Notes under the pieces: model-generated | Seen by the model: only the letters and a program-made list of their open reading frames with translations | What the model was told of the DNA's origin: nothing | Database searches by the model: none | Shown: positions 16,292 through 25,047 of the stretch, piece by piece | How positions within the stretch are numbered: position 1 is the first letter of the stretch | How the letters are laid out: the number at the start of each line of letters is the position of its first letter | Made by a program: the position numbers and the translations under genes | Assembly (NCBI GenBank): GCA_022360095.1 | Contig: JAKSDK010000448.1 | Location: 1 to 64,000 of the forward strand | From: Phycisphaerales bacterium | GTDB lineage: Bacteria; Planctomycetota; Phycisphaerae; UBA1845; UTPLA1 | DNA length: 64,000 bases | Reading direction: 5' to 3'

Positions 16292-18391
16292 TCATTCCGA
16301 GATCAACACCATCTCGGTATTGTCCACACCCCACGGTCCTTGAAGTTCGGGCGCAGGTGCGGCATCGGTTGCCGAATAATCTCCGTCGTCTTCTTCGTCA
16401 TCCGATGAGCTCATCTCTTCTTCCAGCTCCTCCTGCAGGCCACCCTCGAGCTGCTGCAACGTGAACAGCTCGAAGTCGCTCGGGTCCTTCATCAGTGAGC
16501 CCGGTGGCGCGATCACCTGATCCGGATCGAGCGGCTCCACGAGTTGCGGCGTGACCAGCACAACAAGTTCGGTTTCCTCCTTCTGATAGCTCACCGAACT
16601 GAAGAGCGTTCCCAAAATCGGGAGATCCCCGAGACCGGGTATCTTGGAAGCGACCGAATTGACTTTGGTATCCAAGAGCCCCGCGATCGCGAAGGTCTGA
16701 TCGTTGCCGGACTCGATCGTGGATTCGACACGTCTCGTATTGAAGGCGAAGAGCGGCAATCCACCTGCTCCAGGTCCGGTGGTCGGAACCGCTTCACTCA
16801 CTTCCGTCATGACGTGAATTCGGATGATCTGCCCCCCGACGACCGTTGGCGTGAACGCGAGGCGAACGCCGAACTCCTTGTATTCAATCGTAATGGCACC
16901 CGCAACAGAACCACCTTGTGAAATGGGAATCGGCACTTCGCCGCCGGCCAGAAATGAGGCCGTTTGTCCGCTGATGGCCACGAGGTTCGGTTCCGCCAAC
17001 GTGCGGGCCAGACCGTTTTCGCGCAAAGCATTGAAGAAAAACTGAAGTTCGGCACGAGGAAAACCAAACGTGATGTTGGTATTGGGCCCGGTCCCGGTCG
17101 GTGCAATCGAGTAGGTCAACTGGCCCGTTCTGACATCCGCCAAACCGTTACTGGCAATATTGGTGGGATTCAGTTGACCCAGGTTGTTCGAGAGGAAGAA
17201 GTCGCGCGACAATTGCGATCCCCCGACGGCCCAGTTGACGCCCAACGCCCGCAACGAATCCTTGTTGACCTCAGCCACGACGACGCGGAGAAGGGTCTGC
17301 TGAACGCCGGCAATGGTCAGGTGATTGACCACTTCACTTCCCTGATGGACGACCGCCAGCTCCTCGATTCGCTGAGCGGTCTCTCCGTCGGGAACATGGC
17401 CGTTGAGGACCATCTGGCCGTTGAGCGTATCGATTTTGACCGTCGATGAGGGAGCAACCGTTCGGATCAAATGTCTGAGGACCGCCAAGTTGGGTTCCAC
17501 AACCACGTGGAAAACACGGTAGTCCGAACCCATTTTCAGCAACAGTTGGGTCGAACCGGCGCTTTTGCCGACAACGATCACCCTACCGGGCGTCGGGACC
17601 AGAATGTCGGCCACCGCAGGATCGCTGATCTCGGCCAAATCGATCTTTGATGTCACATCAACGGTAGACGAGGAATTGACCGCGATGCGAATCACGTCCG
17701 ATTGCCTATGCTGAGTCGGCGCATTCGTAATCGTCGCGTCAGGCACGGTCCTCTCGACCGTCTGAGCCTCCGTCACCCTCATCGTCTCAGCTTCGTCATC
17801 GGCCGAGCGTGCCGGCTTGTTCGGAACCACGGTGGTCTCGACCGAATCCGGCGGCTCCTGGCCGTCTTCATCCGAGGAGTCCTCCTCATCTTCGGACATT
17901 GAATCGTCATAAAGCGAGTCGCCGAAATCGAAATCAGGGAAATCGTCCGGTGAATCCGGTTCTTCAACCTCGGGCGCATCGCCCGGACCGCCAAGCACGA
18001 TGGCTTCCGGCGGCTCGGGAATGGAATCCGCTTCGGCAACGGGATCCATGACCGTCTCCGAAGGTTCGGCCGGCATGGAGATGATTCTCATCTCGCTCTG
18101 CTCAATGCTCTGAGCATCAAGTGTGTTACCGCGATTCGCCGTCGTGACCGTGCCGATGGGCTGACTCGGTTGTTCCGAATACAGACTGCTGCCACGGTTT
18201 GCCGTCACCGTCGTCATCGGACTATTGCGATCTCCTGAAGCATCAACGCCCACCTCTCCCATGGATAGGTAAGAAGTCATCAGCGTATTCGCCTCGGCGG
18301 CCCGTCGCTGATCAGCCTGATGTTGGATAAGTGAAGTAAGACCGAACCCCAATACGATCAAGCCGAGAATGTTTCTGTAGGAAGTCATCAT
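16292..18391 (-). CDS. Tad/Flp-type pilus secretin (CpaC/RcpA-like)
   Basis: A 699-residue outer-membrane channel protein. After an N-terminal hydrophobic segment comes a long acidic, low-complexity region (residues ~100-200, many Asp/Glu/Pro). A pilus-secretin N-domain follows (SKIDLAEISDPAVADILV and a GRVIVVGKSAGSTQLLL segment), then a BON-like part with LNGHVPDGETAQRI. The C-terminal secretin domain has FLAGGEVPIPIS, the EFGVRLAFTPTVVG gate region, and PGLGDLPILGTLFSS, all family hallmarks. It ends with a second acidic tail. PilZ and CpaE/TadZ-like genes nearby support a Tad-like system, although the ATPase and pilin genes are absent here. Confidence 0.88.
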   Translation of the reverse strand: MMTSYRNILGLIVLGFGLTSLIQHQADQRRAAEANTLMTSYLSMGEVGVDASGDRNSPMTTVTANRGSSLYSEQPSQPIGTVTTANRGNTLDAQSIEQSEMRIISMPAEPSETVMDPVAEADSIPEPPEAIVLGGPGDAPEVEEPDSPDDFPDFDFGDSLYDDSMSEDEEDSSDEDGQEPPDSVETTVVPNKPARSADDEAETMRVTEAQTVERTVPDATITNAPTQHRQSDVIRIAVNSSSTVDVTSKIDLAEISDPAVADILVPTPGRVIVVGKSAGSTQLLLKMGSDYRVFHVVVEPNLAVLRHLIRTVAPSSTVKIDTLNGQMVLNGHVPDGETAQRIEELAVVHQGSEVVNHLTIAGVQQTLLRVVVAEVNKDSLRALGVNWAVGGSQLSRDFFLSNNLGQLNPTNIASNGLADVRTGQLTYSIAPTGTGPNTNITFGFPRAELQFFFNALRENGLARTLAEPNLVAISGQTASFLAGGEVPIPISQGGSVAGAITIEYKEFGVRLAFTPTVVGGQIIRIHVMTEVSEAVPTTGPGAGGLPLFAFNTRRVESTIESGNDQTFAIAGLLDTKVNSVASKIPGLGDLPILGTLFSSVSYQKEETELVVLVTPQLVEPLDPDQVIAPPGSLMKDPSDFELFTLQQLEGGLQEELEEEMSSSDDEEDDGDYSATDAAPAPELQGPWGVDNTEMVLISE

Positions 18392-18530
18392 TAGACTGAA
18401 CCGCCTGTCGTTAACGTGTCCCTGTTACCACCATTGTCGGGAGGCGAGCATCGTTCACTCCGGGCCGCGAAGAGAATCTTCACGATCCTTCCGCGCGACG
18501 CACGGCTGACACCGCCTCGCCCCGAAACGC

Positions 18531-18893
18531 CTATTCAAAATTCAACCTGATTCCGATCTTGAAACCACCCAGAGTTTCCGTGCAGTGAACGATCTCGCCC
18601 GCCATAACGAAAGGGGTTCCTTCGGGATTCATCTCCACGAACGCTTTCGTACCAATGGGAATTTCGGTGTTGCCTTTGGCCGTCAGTCCCTCAAGTGAAA
18701 TGTTGACGACCGAAAGCCTTCGCGTGCTGCTGTCCTCACCATCAACGATGATGAGTTTGGCTTCGCCTTGATATGGATATCGTGGAACTTCGCGCTTCAC
18801 GTCCGGTTTGAACTGAGTCTCAACCGTCCGGCGCAGAAATCGTTCCCAATAGTCTTCCGTGACCAGTTTGAAGTCCGTCCTTGTGCTCGACAT
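18531..18893 (-). CDS. PilZ-domain protein
   Basis: A 120-residue cytoplasmic protein. The c-di-GMP-binding pattern is visible: an RxxxR box in KREVPRYPY near residues 34-42 and VVNISLEGL near 64-72, matching the [D/N]xSxxG motif. It probably senses c-di-GMP and modulates a surface machine. Upstream of the secretin on the same strand (about 140 bp), it fits control of the Tad-like pilus. Shine-Dalgarno GGAGG is close to the ATG. No output domain is fused, so it must act by contact. Confidence 0.85.
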   Translation of the reverse strand: MSSTRTDFKLVTEDYWERFLRRTVETQFKPDVKREVPRYPYQGEAKLIIVDGEDSSTRRLSVVNISLEGLTAKGNTEIPIGTKAFVEMNPEGTPFVMAGEIVHCTETLGGFKIGIRLNFE

Positions 18894-19169
18894 GAGCCTC
18901 CATACTCCTAACTATTGACCTTGGTTTCCATGCCTAGCGGCACAGCCTATATCGTAGTAAGAAAGTAGCCCCATAAGCTTTTGCTCACTTGTTTTTGGAC
19001 AACCATTGGCCGACCGGCGATTATGGGACGCGCCGGGCCGAAAACTACCCAAGTCGCGACTCGCCGTTCCCGATTGACAAGGTAATTAGTGTATTCAGGG
19101 CATCCCTGACGTGACGTCGATCCGGCTGATCGCCGCTCTGAACGATCATGCAACGGGAAGGAGAACAAG

Positions 19170-20318
19170 GTGAGCAGCAAGAGAATCTGCGTCTATCACA
19201 TTGACGATCCCGCAGTCAACGAACTCGGCCCCTACAAAGTCGCCGGCAATCCGTCCGGGCGTGAAGAGCTTCGAACCACGCTTGGCGCCGAAGAGATCGC
19301 GGTGTTGCTCATCGACATTGATCAGGGCGATGCGTTTGACGCCATCGTTGAAGCACTCGAAATCAGGCCCGCACTGGCCGTCATCGGAGTCACCGGCACG
19401 AACGACGTGAACAAGGTCATTCGCGCACAGCGCGCCGGCTGCCGCCAGATCACGTCCAAACCACTTGATGAAAACGACCTGCTTCTGGCCATTCGCAAAT
19501 CTCTCAATGAAGCCTCAGGCTCGAGCGAAGCCCCGCCGTGGGGCAAGACGTTGTCCGTCATCGGAACTTCCGGTGGCGCGGGCGCAACAACGCTGGCCTG
19601 CTATCTGGCCATGTCGTTGTCGGATTCAACAAAATCATCCGTCTCGATCATCGACCTCGACCTCGAATTTGGAACCGTGGCGAAGTCCTGGGATCTGACT
19701 CCAAGGTTTACCGTCGCCGACCTCGCGCACATCGATGTCATCGAGGAACAACATATCGAAGACTATTTCCTGGAGCTGCCCTCCGGAATCTCTGTCCTGC
19801 CAAGACCTGAGCAGATTGATCAGGCCCAGTCCATTGACGAAACGATCATCAGGAATGTCATTACGTCGACCAAGTCCTTGTTTCCTTATCTGGTCATGGA
19901 CCTGCCGCGAAAACTGGACGCCATCACAGGATGTGCCATCGAGGAATGCGACAAACTCATTCTCGTGGCACAACTGACCGTGCCCGGAATTCTGAATGCG
20001 GCCCGCCTGACCGAAGGACTCGTTCGCTTCGGAGTGCCGATCGAGAAGCTGGAATTTGTTGTGAATCGCTACAACAAGAAGTTTCAGAACATCGATATCA
20101 AAGCGCTTGAAGAAAAAGTGGGCAAGAAGGTCATCGGCGTCGTGCCCAATCACTACAAGTCGCTGTCGCTGGCCAACGATCTCGGGGAACCCGTTTCGGA
20201 AAAGAATCCGATCCGAAAAGCAATTTCCGAAATCGCAACGAAACTGTGCGGACGCCAGAACGCGGAAGCGCAGTCCGGGAGCTGGATTTCAAGTCTGGGC
20301 TTCGGCAAAAGTTCCTGA
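19170..20318 (+). CDS. CpaE/TadZ-like MinD-type ATPase with receiver-like domain
   Basis: A 382-residue protein starting at a GTG with AAGGAG 6 nt upstream. Residues 1-110 resemble a degenerate response-regulator receiver. Residues ~125-350 form a ParA/MinD ATPase with the deviant P-loop GTSGGAGATTLA, in which the usual lysines are replaced, as is typical of TadZ/CpaE proteins that localise Tad pili to the pole. IIDLDLEFGTVA supplies the switch region. It is transcribed divergently from the PilZ and secretin genes, so they may share a control region at 18894-19169. Probably a pilus localisation factor. Confidence 0.85.
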   Translation: MSSKRICVYHIDDPAVNELGPYKVAGNPSGREELRTTLGAEEIAVLLIDIDQGDAFDAIVEALEIRPALAVIGVTGTNDVNKVIRAQRAGCRQITSKPLDENDLLLAIRKSLNEASGSSEAPPWGKTLSVIGTSGGAGATTLACYLAMSLSDSTKSSVSIIDLDLEFGTVAKSWDLTPRFTVADLAHIDVIEEQHIEDYFLELPSGISVLPRPEQIDQAQSIDETIIRNVITSTKSLFPYLVMDLPRKLDAITGCAIEECDKLILVAQLTVPGILNAARLTEGLVRFGVPIEKLEFVVNRYNKKFQNIDIKALEEKVGKKVIGVVPNHYKSLSLANDLGEPVSEKNPIRKAISEIATKLCGRQNAEAQSGSWISSLGFGKSS

Positions 20319-20336
20319 CCGGCGACGACTTCGACG

Positions 20337-20825
20337 TCACGCCTGCGCCAAAACCTCTGCCTGAAGCTCCAAAAGCTTCGTCCAGCCTTTCTCGGTGCCG
20401 TCACGAAGGCTGCTCGAAAGAATGCCTTCGTGCGAGATCGTGACCTCCGTGCCGCCCTCGGCTTCATGAAATTCAATCGTCACACGCTCGTCACCCGACG
20501 GCTCCCCAGGATGATTCACGTTCCAGGTGAAGACGAGTCGGCGCGGCGCGTCAAACTCCAGGAACTCCCCCTCGATCACCCACTCGTAGTCGTCTTCGAC
20601 ACCCGCTGGCGTCTCGGCCCCGCTGCCGATTTGTTTCAGAAGATACTTTCCACCAACGCGACCATCGATCTCGCACGTCGTCGGCCCCTCGCCACGATTG
20701 GTGCGCCACCACTTTCGACGAATCTCCGGACGAACCCAGGCCTCGAAAACTCGCTCACGCGAAGCTCGAATAAACTTGGAAACACGAATGCTAAATTCCG
20801 TCGGTGTGTTTGCGTTTAATGTCAT
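20337..20825 (-). CDS. SRPBCC/AHSA1-domain protein
   Basis: A 162-residue protein with the Bet v 1-like START fold of the AHSA1 family: VSKFIRASRERVFEAWVRPE at the start, then KWWRTNRGEGP, GGKYLL, a FTWNV strand and EGGTEVTISHEG before the long C-terminal helix with EKGWTKLLE. These proteins bind hydrophobic ligands; the ligand is unknown. The ATG at 20825 lies 35 bp inside the upstream ArsR gene, so the pair is an operon, a very common pairing. The frame is open further upstream, but that part is antisense-like and not used. Confidence 0.9.
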   Translation of the reverse strand: MTLNANTPTEFSIRVSKFIRASRERVFEAWVRPEIRRKWWRTNRGEGPTTCEIDGRVGGKYLLKQIGSGAETPAGVEDDYEWVIEGEFLEFDAPRRLVFTWNVNHPGEPSGDERVTIEFHEAEGGTEVTISHEGILSSSLRDGTEKGWTKLLELQAEVLAQA

Positions 20826-21183
20826 TGTCTCGTTTCTCCTGTCTTGCTTCCGCGGTGTCTTGAGATTCCCCGAAAAACTCAGCCAAAGCGTCAAGCTGCT
20901 GGCTCCAAAAACGGCGATAGCACTCGATCCACTCCGCAGCGGCCCGCATCGGAGAGGCTTGGAGTTGACAACGCCGAACACGGCCCTGCCGGTCCTGGGT
21001 GAGCAGTCCGGCCCGTTCCAGAACACGGAGGTGCTTACTGACAGCTGGAAGCGAAACGTCAAAGGGCCGTGCCAACTCCGTGACGGACGCGTCGCCCACC
21101 GCCAATCGAGCGAGAATGGCTCGACGGGTCGGGTCTGCCAGGGCTGAAAACGTCGAATCAAGCTGTGACTCATATTTAACCAT
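20791..21183 (-). CDS. ArsR-family winged-helix repressor
   Basis: About 130 residues from the ATG at 21183. The helix-turn-helix is clear: FSALADPTRRAILARL, then VTELARPFDVSLPAVSKHLRVLERAGLL, followed by the wing. No metal-binding CxC motif is present, so it belongs to the ArsR branch usually paired with SRPBCC proteins. Starting at 21183 places the first codons inside a perfect palindrome and right after a -10 box, implying autoregulation and a leaderless message. An upstream ATG at 21219 lies in the -35 box and is rejected. Confidence 0.9.
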   Translation of the reverse strand: MVKYESQLDSTFSALADPTRRAILARLAVGDASVTELARPFDVSLPAVSKHLRVLERAGLLTQDRQGRVRRCQLQASPMRAAAEWIECYRRFWSQQLDALAEFFGESQDTAEARQEKRDNDIKRKHTDGI

Positions 21184-21219
21184 TTGGTTAAATATAAGCC
21201 GCCGGCTCGCCTGATTCAA
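21172..21219 (-). promoter_or_regulatory. Promoter and palindromic operator covering the ArsR start codon
   Basis: On the minus strand TTGAAT (21219-21214), 17 nt, TATATT (21196-21191). A perfect 11-bp inverted repeat with 2-nt centre, ATATTTAACCA-TT-TGGTTAAATAT, spans 21172-21195 and covers the -10 box, the expected +1 and the first four codons. The +1 falls at or next to the ATG (21183). Bound repressor would block both polymerase and the message start. Confidence 0.7.
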
Positions 21220-21249
21220 TGAATAAATGTGAAAAAACGTGCTTGAGGA

Positions 21250-21294
21250 TTGACAATGCTACTTATCTATTGTACTATATGACTAATACAATAG
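21250..21294 (+). promoter_or_regulatory. Promoter with inverted-repeat operator for the GntR/slipin operon
   Basis: TTGACA (21250-21255), 17 nt, TACTAT (21273-21278). A perfect 8-bp inverted repeat, CTATTGTA (21267-21274) and TACAATAG (21287-21294) with 12 nt between, overlaps the -10 box and the expected start near 21285. The spacing and symmetry suit a GntR dimer, most likely the regulator encoded 40 bp downstream. Confidence 0.6.
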
Positions 21295-21334
21295 AGAAAC
21301 AGAGGAACTCCATCAGATCCGAACAATTAGAGAA

Positions 21335-21730
21335 ATGACAACCGCCCACCCCATCATTTCGATTGATCCGCGTAGCGGAGTTCCGTTCTATCGACAGATC
21401 ATCGATCGGATTCTCATGGGCGTGGCCGGCGGGGATTTCAAACCCGGCGATCGACTGCCGACCGTTCGGAAACTTGCCATCGACTTGCAGGTCAACCCGA
21501 ACACCGTCTCTCGTGCCTATCGAGAGTTGGAGATTCGGCAGGTGCTTACGACGCAACGCGGTACCGGCACGTTCGTCGCAGCCGAACCCGGTGTTGCGCA
21601 GGATCAGGCCAAGCGCTTGGAATTCTTGGAAAAAATCTGTGACGAATTTGTGGCTGAGGCAGGAAAATTCGGATTTTCACTCCGAGAACTCGTCGCGGCT
21701 CTGAATGATCGGCTTTCCGACAGGAGGTGA
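21335..21730 (+). CDS. GntR-family (YtrA-type) transcriptional regulator
   Basis: A 131-residue regulator with an N-terminal winged helix: GVPFYRQIIDRILMGVAGG, LPTVRKLAIDLQVNPNTVSRAYRELE and the wing QRGTGTFVA. The short C-terminal helical part without an effector domain marks the YtrA subgroup. It is followed by the slipin gene, whose Shine-Dalgarno AGGAGG overlaps the stop codon, so the two are coupled. An 8-bp inverted repeat over its own promoter suggests autorepression. YtrA regulators more often control ABC transporters; here the partner is a SPFH protein. Confidence 0.9.
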   Translation: MTTAHPIISIDPRSGVPFYRQIIDRILMGVAGGDFKPGDRLPTVRKLAIDLQVNPNTVSRAYRELEIRQVLTTQRGTGTFVAAEPGVAQDQAKRLEFLEKICDEFVAEAGKFGFSLRELVAALNDRLSDRR

Positions 21731-21734
21731 GCCC

Positions 21735-22661
21735 ATGAAGGCATCTCTTCTTACGAACGACACGCGTACACCGCCGCAGGCGAGAATCCTCGGCGCGGCA
21801 CTACTGGTGACCGGGCTCCTGATCATCGCCATGGTGACCAAGCCGTGGCAAAATCTGGATGACATTCCAAACGTCGGCTTCGTCGTGTCGATTCTTAGCG
21901 TCGTCTTCATCGCATGGCTTGGGACCAATTCACTTAAAGTCGCCGAGCAATGGGAACGGGCCGTCGTATTGCGATTCGGTGCATACAAGGGACTGCGCGG
22001 TCCGGGTTTCTTTTTCATTATTCCGATCTTCGAGTACATCTCACATCACGTCGATCAGCGGATTCGAGCGCGTCAATTTGGTGCGGAAACAACATTGACA
22101 CGTGACACGGTTCCGGTAGACGTCGATGCGATTTTCTTTTACGTCGTCTGGGACGTCGAGAAATCCGTGCTCGAAGTCGAGCAGTACGACGAAGCCATCC
22201 TCTTCTCGGCTCAGACGGCGTTGCGAGACATCATCGGGAAACACGAGTTGGCGGAGATCCTCCAAAATCGCAAAGAACTCGGCCAGAGCCTGCAGGAGAT
22301 TCTCGAAGCCAAGACCCATGACTGGGGCATCACAATCCAATCTGTTGAGATTCGTGATATCAAGATTCCCAAACAGCTCGAACAAGCGATGTCCAAGGAG
22401 GCACAGGCCGAGCGAGAGCGCCGCGCGCGAATTATCCTCGGCATGGCGGAGACCGAAATTTCAGAGAAATTCGCCAAGGCTGCGGAGCGTTACAATAACA
22501 ACCCCGTCGCGTTACACCTAAGGGGCATGAACATGCTGTTCGAGGGCTTGAAAGAAAAAGGATCGATGGTCATCGTACCGGCGAGCGCGCTGGAAAGCAT
22601 GAATCTCGGCTCACAACTCGGCCTGGCGGCCTTCGCAAAGGACGGAGAAAAGCGAAGATAG
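21735..22661 (+). CDS. SPFH/band 7 membrane protein, slipin type
   Basis: A 308-residue protein from the ATG at 21735 (AGGAGG 7 nt upstream). Two TM helices (near 18-38 and 49-68) precede a band 7 domain beginning VAEQWERAVVLRFGAYKGL, with RGPGFFFIIP and the VDVDAIFFYVVWDVEKS strand. A coiled-coil-prone region with EAQAERERRARI follows. Slipins organise membrane microdomains and often pair with NfeD proteases; no nfeD is visible here. Cotranscribed with the GntR gene upstream, and possibly followed by the S41 peptidase. Confidence 0.9.
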   Translation: MKASLLTNDTRTPPQARILGAALLVTGLLIIAMVTKPWQNLDDIPNVGFVVSILSVVFIAWLGTNSLKVAEQWERAVVLRFGAYKGLRGPGFFFIIPIFEYISHHVDQRIRARQFGAETTLTRDTVPVDVDAIFFYVVWDVEKSVLEVEQYDEAILFSAQTALRDIIGKHELAEILQNRKELGQSLQEILEAKTHDWGITIQSVEIRDIKIPKQLEQAMSKEAQAERERRARIILGMAETEISEKFAKAAERYNNNPVALHLRGMNMLFEGLKEKGSMVIVPASALESMNLGSQLGLAAFAKDGEKRR

Positions 22662-22712
22662 CAGAGAAGTCGATTCATCGATCAGAGCCACTGAGTTTCG
22701 GGAAGTTTTAAC

Positions 22713-24098
22713 ATGTCTCATCTTACGTTTATTTCAATTTCGAGGCAGGTCGTCCGTCTTCTGATGGTGACGATGGGAATCGGTTTCCCCGCCATCCTCA
22801 CTCAGTCAACACTCATGCTGGAACCGCCGAAAGTGGTCGAGCTATTTCCGAGGAACGGCGCCACCGACGTCGAACCTGGCGTGAAAGAACTGCGCATCAC
22901 GTTTGATCGAGACATGTCTACGGGCGGCTATTCGCTTTGTGGAGGCGGCCCGACGTTTCCCGAATTGATCGGTCAGCCGAAATGGAGCGACAAACGAACG
23001 CTCGTGGCTGTCGCCAGGCTAAAGGCCGATCATGACTATCGAATGTCACTCAACTGTCAGGCCGGTCAATACTTCCGCAGCGTCGACGGCGCACCTTTGA
23101 CGCCGGTGCCTTGGGAGTTCTCGACCGCGACGGCCGTCCCCAAACGAAGCAAAGCCAAACAAAAGAAGCTCAACAAGCGTTGTCTCAAGCAGTTGATGAA
23201 ATTGCTCGAGAGCCAATATTCCTATCACGAACTCCGTGGGATCGATTGGAAGGCGTTGAACAAGAAGCATCGCAAGAAGATCATTGCGTCTTCCAACGAA
23301 CGAACCTGGGTCAAGCGAACCGCAAAAATGCTGTCCGCCCTCAAAGACATGCATCTTTGGCTGGAGCACGAGGGGAAAATAATTCCGACCTATCGTCGAA
23401 ACCTCAAGCCCAATTTTGACCTCGAGGGCATCAGAACCATCCTTCCCGAACTGGCCCAAAGGAACCGATGCGTCTTTACCGCCAGAACCGATGAAAATAT
23501 CGGGTACATCCTGATCGGAACACTGGACAATGGCAAAGCGGACGACCTTGCGCAGATTCAGGATTTCCTCCGGGAATACAAAGACTGTTCCGGGCTGATT
23601 CTCGACCTCCGCCCGAACAGCGGTGGTGACGAGTCACTGGCCAAACCCATCGCCGGGTGGTTCGTCGAAGGCGAAAAAGTGTATGCCAAGAACGCGTATC
23701 GTGATGCGAGCGCCGAGACAGGATTCGGCAGGGTGCTGAGCCGAACAATCCGAGGTCACACCCCGCCGCGACGTTTTGACAAGCCGGTCGCGGTCTTGAT
23801 GGGTCCTGCGAACATGAGCAGCTGTGAAGCATTTCTGTTGATGCTGAAGCAAGGAAAGCATGTTACGATGATCGGCGAGCGATCCTACGGCAGCAGCGGG
23901 AATCCCAAACCCCACGCCATGAAAAACGGCGTAGCGGTCTACATTCCTTCCTGGAAGGCGATGCGACCGGACGGCTCCTGCTTCGAGGGCGAAGGCATCG
24001 CGCCGGATATTGAAGTGGAGGCAAAACCGGGTAAATTCAAGAATGGTGATCCGGTGCTCCGCCGCGCACTGAAACTCCTGCGAAAGAGAGACCAATAG
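22713..24098 (+). CDS. Exported S41-family peptidase with N-terminal Ig-like domain
   Basis: A 461-residue protein with a signal-like N-terminus (VVRLLMVTMGIGFPAIL). A Big_5/Ig-like domain (residues ~35-145) carries FPRNGATDVEP and LRITFDRDMS. The S41 core follows: IGYILIGTLD, GLILDLRPNSGGDE, the nucleophile Ser region GPANMSSCEAF, and MIGERSYGSSG. The Lys of the CtpA dyad (GxKTxG) is replaced by Arg, so it fits the tricorn/other S41 branch or is altered. Probably a periplasmic peptidase. About 50 bp separate it from the slipin gene. Confidence 0.82.
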   Translation: MSHLTFISISRQVVRLLMVTMGIGFPAILTQSTLMLEPPKVVELFPRNGATDVEPGVKELRITFDRDMSTGGYSLCGGGPTFPELIGQPKWSDKRTLVAVARLKADHDYRMSLNCQAGQYFRSVDGAPLTPVPWEFSTATAVPKRSKAKQKKLNKRCLKQLMKLLESQYSYHELRGIDWKALNKKHRKKIIASSNERTWVKRTAKMLSALKDMHLWLEHEGKIIPTYRRNLKPNFDLEGIRTILPELAQRNRCVFTARTDENIGYILIGTLDNGKADDLAQIQDFLREYKDCSGLILDLRPNSGGDESLAKPIAGWFVEGEKVYAKNAYRDASAETGFGRVLSRTIRGHTPPRRFDKPVAVLMGPANMSSCEAFLLMLKQGKHVTMIGERSYGSSGNPKPHAMKNGVAVYIPSWKAMRPDGSCFEGEGIAPDIEVEAKPGKFKNGDPVLRRALKLLRKRDQ

Positions 24099-24105
24099 CC
24101 TAACG

Positions 24106-24489
24106 ATGACCCCATCCACTCCCGGACCCGGCAAACCAACTCAGGAGCAAAGAAACTGGGCGATGCTCGCCCACATTTCCGGCCTGTTCTTCCTCGTCCC
24201 GTTCGGCAACATCATCGGCCCCGTGCTGATCTGGCAGATCAAACGAGAGATGCTGGGCGAATTCGTCGCCGGCAGTGCTCGGGAAGCGCTTAATTTTCAG
24301 TTCACTTTCGTCGTGCTGATCGGCTTTTGCCTGTCTCTTTTGATATTGCCGATTCCCGGTATCGGAGCATTTAGCGTTCTGCTGTTGATCCTGCTGGTGC
24401 TGGGAAACATCTTCCTTTGCGTCGCCGCGACTATTCGCACGAACGAAGGAGAGATCTATCGATATCCGTATACGCTCCGCCCCTTTTGA
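24106..24489 (+). CDS. DUF4870-family membrane protein
   Basis: A 127-residue protein with the DUF4870 (Tic20-like) pattern: QEQRNWAMLAHISGLFFLVPFGNIIGPVLIW, then SAREALNFQFTF, and two further hydrophobic helices ending in a YRYPYTLRPF tail. Three to four TM helices are expected in the inner membrane. The role is unknown for the family. The gene starts 8 bp after the S41 peptidase stop, suggesting co-transcription. Confidence 0.88.
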   Translation: MTPSTPGPGKPTQEQRNWAMLAHISGLFFLVPFGNIIGPVLIWQIKREMLGEFVAGSAREALNFQFTFVVLIGFCLSLLILPIPGIGAFSVLLLILLVLGNIFLCVAATIRTNEGEIYRYPYTLRPF

Positions 24490-24521
24490 CAGCCACGGAA
24501 CTCCTGATAGGGTCTTACGCC

Positions 24522-25043
24522 ATGAAGTCGTTGCGAAAACCCCAGGTCGCCATCATCGGTTCCAGCGAGGCCGATGCCAATCTTCTCAAACTCGCCGAAC
24601 AAGCGGGCGCCATCGTCGGCAAGCTCGGCGCCGCCTTGGTCACCGGCGGTCGCGACGGCATCATGGCCGCGGCCTCCAAAGCCTGCGCTGAAACGGGCGG
24701 CACAGTCATCGCCGTCACCCCCAACACGGGAATGGATGAAGTCAACAGATATGCACATTACGTCATTCCGACAGGCCTGGGCTGGGCGCGAAACGTTATC
24801 ACTGGAATCGCCGGCGATGTCATCCTCGTCATCGGCGGCGCCGCCGGCACACTCAGTGAAATCGCTTTCGCATGGATGTACGATCGCCCCGTCATCGCTC
24901 TCGGTCATTCGGGCGGCTGGGCGGAAAAGATCGCCGGCCAGGCGATCGACCATCGTCGTGAAGACGTTGTCATCGAATGCAAAACAATGCCCGAACTCGA
25001 ATTGGCACTTAAGGAAAAGCTCTCAGAAGCGGCAAAAAAATAA
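24522..25043 (+). CDS. LOG/TIGR00725-type nucleotide-binding Rossmann protein
   Basis: A 173-residue protein from the ATG at 24522. It opens with QVAIIGSSEAD and has ALVTGGRDGIMAAASKAC, then ILVIGGAAGTLSEIAFAW, the GGxxGTxxE motif shared by lysine-decarboxylase-like LOG phosphoribohydrolases and the MoCo-carrier-like TIGR00725 family. Substrate is probably a nucleotide derivative; the exact activity is uncertain. The gene is convergent with aroB, with a GC-rich hairpin between them. Confidence 0.85.
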   Translation: MKSLRKPQVAIIGSSEADANLLKLAEQAGAIVGKLGAALVTGGRDGIMAAASKACAETGGTVIAVTPNTGMDEVNRYAHYVIPTGLGWARNVITGIAGDVILVIGGAAGTLSEIAFAWMYDRPVIALGHSGGWAEKIAGQAIDHRREDVVIECKTMPELELALKEKLSEAAKK

Positions 25044-25047
25044 GCGA

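Noticed and set aside
15089-16408. Long plus-strand frame opposite the pseudokinase gene
   Set aside because: Shadow of the kinase-TPR gene; no domain, and it spans that gene's start and the intergenic gap.
18947-19180. 77-codon minus-strand frame between PilZ and CpaE-like genes
   Set aside because: No motif or start signal; it covers the likely divergent promoter region.
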